From assembly GCA_016342385.1 (NCBI GenBank), contig JAEINM010000292.1, positions 1-5,628 of the forward strand: a stretch of 5,628 nt of DNA. The letters run 5' to 3'. Both the position numbers and the translations under genes were made by a program. This document shows positions 4,977 through 5,628 of this stretch, piece by piece. How positions within the stretch are numbered: position 1 is the stretch's first letter; each line of letters starts with the position of its first letter. Source of the DNA: Spirochaetaceae bacterium (GTDB lineage: Bacteria > Spirochaetota > Spirochaetia > DSM-2461). The notes below the pieces were generated by a model. That model was not told where the DNA came from. It was given only the letters and a program-made list of their open reading frames with translations, and made no database searches.

Positions 4977-5628
4977 GTATAATGTCGTACCCAGTCTATA
5001 TACATATACTGGGGAAAAGTAGTTGTATTGTCCGGGGTGTAGGTATAATTCCCGCCAACGGCTATGTTGAAGATCAGATAAAAGTCTTTTTGAAATTCAA
5101 TAATAGATGAGATATCTTCATTGTGAACTGTCTCTTCATCGATTTTCCAGATTATCTGTGAACTGTTCCATTCTATTTCAAACACATGAAACTCATCTCC
5201 AAAGATACCCGATTCCAGCCTTGTCTCTGAGCCGCTGGAACCTCCATTGTAAGAATGGATAGCCTGACCGGCTGTGGCACTGCCGAAATACCCGTCGTCT
5301 GCTGAAACGTGACCACTTTCCAGAATATCTATTTCACCACAGGAAGGCCATGTAATAGTGCCTCCGGTCTCGCTGATATTATCTCCCAGCATCCAGAATG
5401 CAGGCCAGATTCCCTTACCGTAAGGGAGTTTTATCCGAGCAGCAATTTTACCATATCGGAAAGTTTTCCCTGTAGAACCGGAGTCTCCTGTACCACCTCC
5501 GGGATTGGAGATTACACGAGCTGAAGTAAAATCTTCATATCCATAGTCATCCCCTGTGTGTTCAGCTTTGATAACCATGCTTCCGTCCTGTTCATAAGCA
5601 GTTGAAGCCGCTCCGGTATACTTTTGTA
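4967..5628 (-). CDS. GH16 endo-beta-glucanase, paralog of the first, N-terminus beyond window
   Basis: The frame is open from the right edge to a TAA at 4967-4969, giving 219 residues of a family 16 glycoside hydrolase that lacks its signal peptide and first strands. The ATG at 5578 is internal: upstream codons read QKYTGAASTAYEQDGS and align with QQYTGKPETAYVEDGY of the enzyme at 1275-2207, so the true start lies beyond 5628. The catalytic motif GEIDILE is intact (5338-5318), in the laminarinase-type ExDxxE form, with WPAFWMLGDNISETGG before it and NIAVGG and MYIDWVRHYTKN at the end. In the block GKTF...SETGG, 34 of 37 residues match the other enzyme, but codons differ widely at synonymous positions, so this is an old duplication under selection. 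The loops after the catalytic motif differ in length and sequence, which may change substrate preference. It is transcribed towards the kinase gene. Confidence 0.93.
   Translation of the reverse strand, partial: QKYTGAASTAYEQDGSMVIKAEHTGDDYGYEDFTSARVISNPGGGTGDSGSTGKTFRYGKIAARIKLPYGKGIWPAFWMLGDNISETGGTITWPSCGEIDILESGHVSADDGYFGSATAGQAIHSYNGGSSGSETRLESGIFGDEFHVFEIEWNSSQIIWKIDEETVHNEDISSIIEFQKDFYLIFNIAVGGNYTYTPDNTTTFPQYMYIDWVRHYTKN

Noticed and set aside
5309..5524. A plus-strand open frame whose product resembles the antisense frame in the first GH16 gene (FQNIY, HPE-RPDSL)
   Set aside because: The similarity arises because both are antisense to the same conserved GH16 block; it is not evidence for a conserved overlapping gene.
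5576..5578. ATG at 5578 as the start of the second GH16 gene
   Set aside because: The frame continues upstream to the window edge and the upstream residues align with the first GH16 enzyme, so this methionine is internal.

Overview
The window looks like part of a polysaccharide-utilisation region, most likely for a beta-glucan such as laminarin, from a low-to-moderate GC bacterium. A spirochaete is my best guess. Strong AGGAG-type ribosome binding sites argue against Bacteroidetes. Two lipoprotein signal peptides (LVGC and LGAC lipoboxes), and a LacI-type sugar-binding domain joined to a cytoplasmic signalling module, fit free-living Spirochaetota. This assignment is inference; there is no rRNA or other marker here.

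Layout. Positions 1-191 (minus) are the start of an unrecognised secreted protein running off the left edge. Positions 192-462 are a divergent intergenic region with a candidate promoter in each direction and three related palindromic, operator-like sites. Positions 463-1161 (plus) encode a small lipoprotein with a beta-sandwich, carbohydrate-binding-like body, followed by a clear intrinsic terminator. Positions 1275-2207 (plus) encode a GH16 endo-beta-glucanase lipoprotein with an intact catalytic motif. Positions 2208-2412 hold an unusual pair of nested palindromes and little else. Positions 2413-4908 (plus) encode an 831-residue soluble fusion: LacI-like sugar-binding domain, helical and GAF-like middle, then histidine kinase. 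A 17-bp-stem terminator separates it from a second GH16 enzyme (4967-5628, minus), whose N-terminus lies beyond the right edge and which is a clear paralog of the first.

Working model (inference). The two GH16 enzymes cut an extracellular beta-glucan and the small lipoprotein may hold the glycan at the cell surface. Imported oligosaccharide or sugar could be sensed in the cytoplasm by the LacI-like domain of the kinase. That kinase has neither a DNA-binding domain nor a membrane segment, so it would act through a response regulator that is not in this window. The most noteworthy items are this fusion, the shared operator-like sites, and a 45-bp TG...CA element that appears inserted, with a 3-bp target duplication, into a REP-like hairpin.
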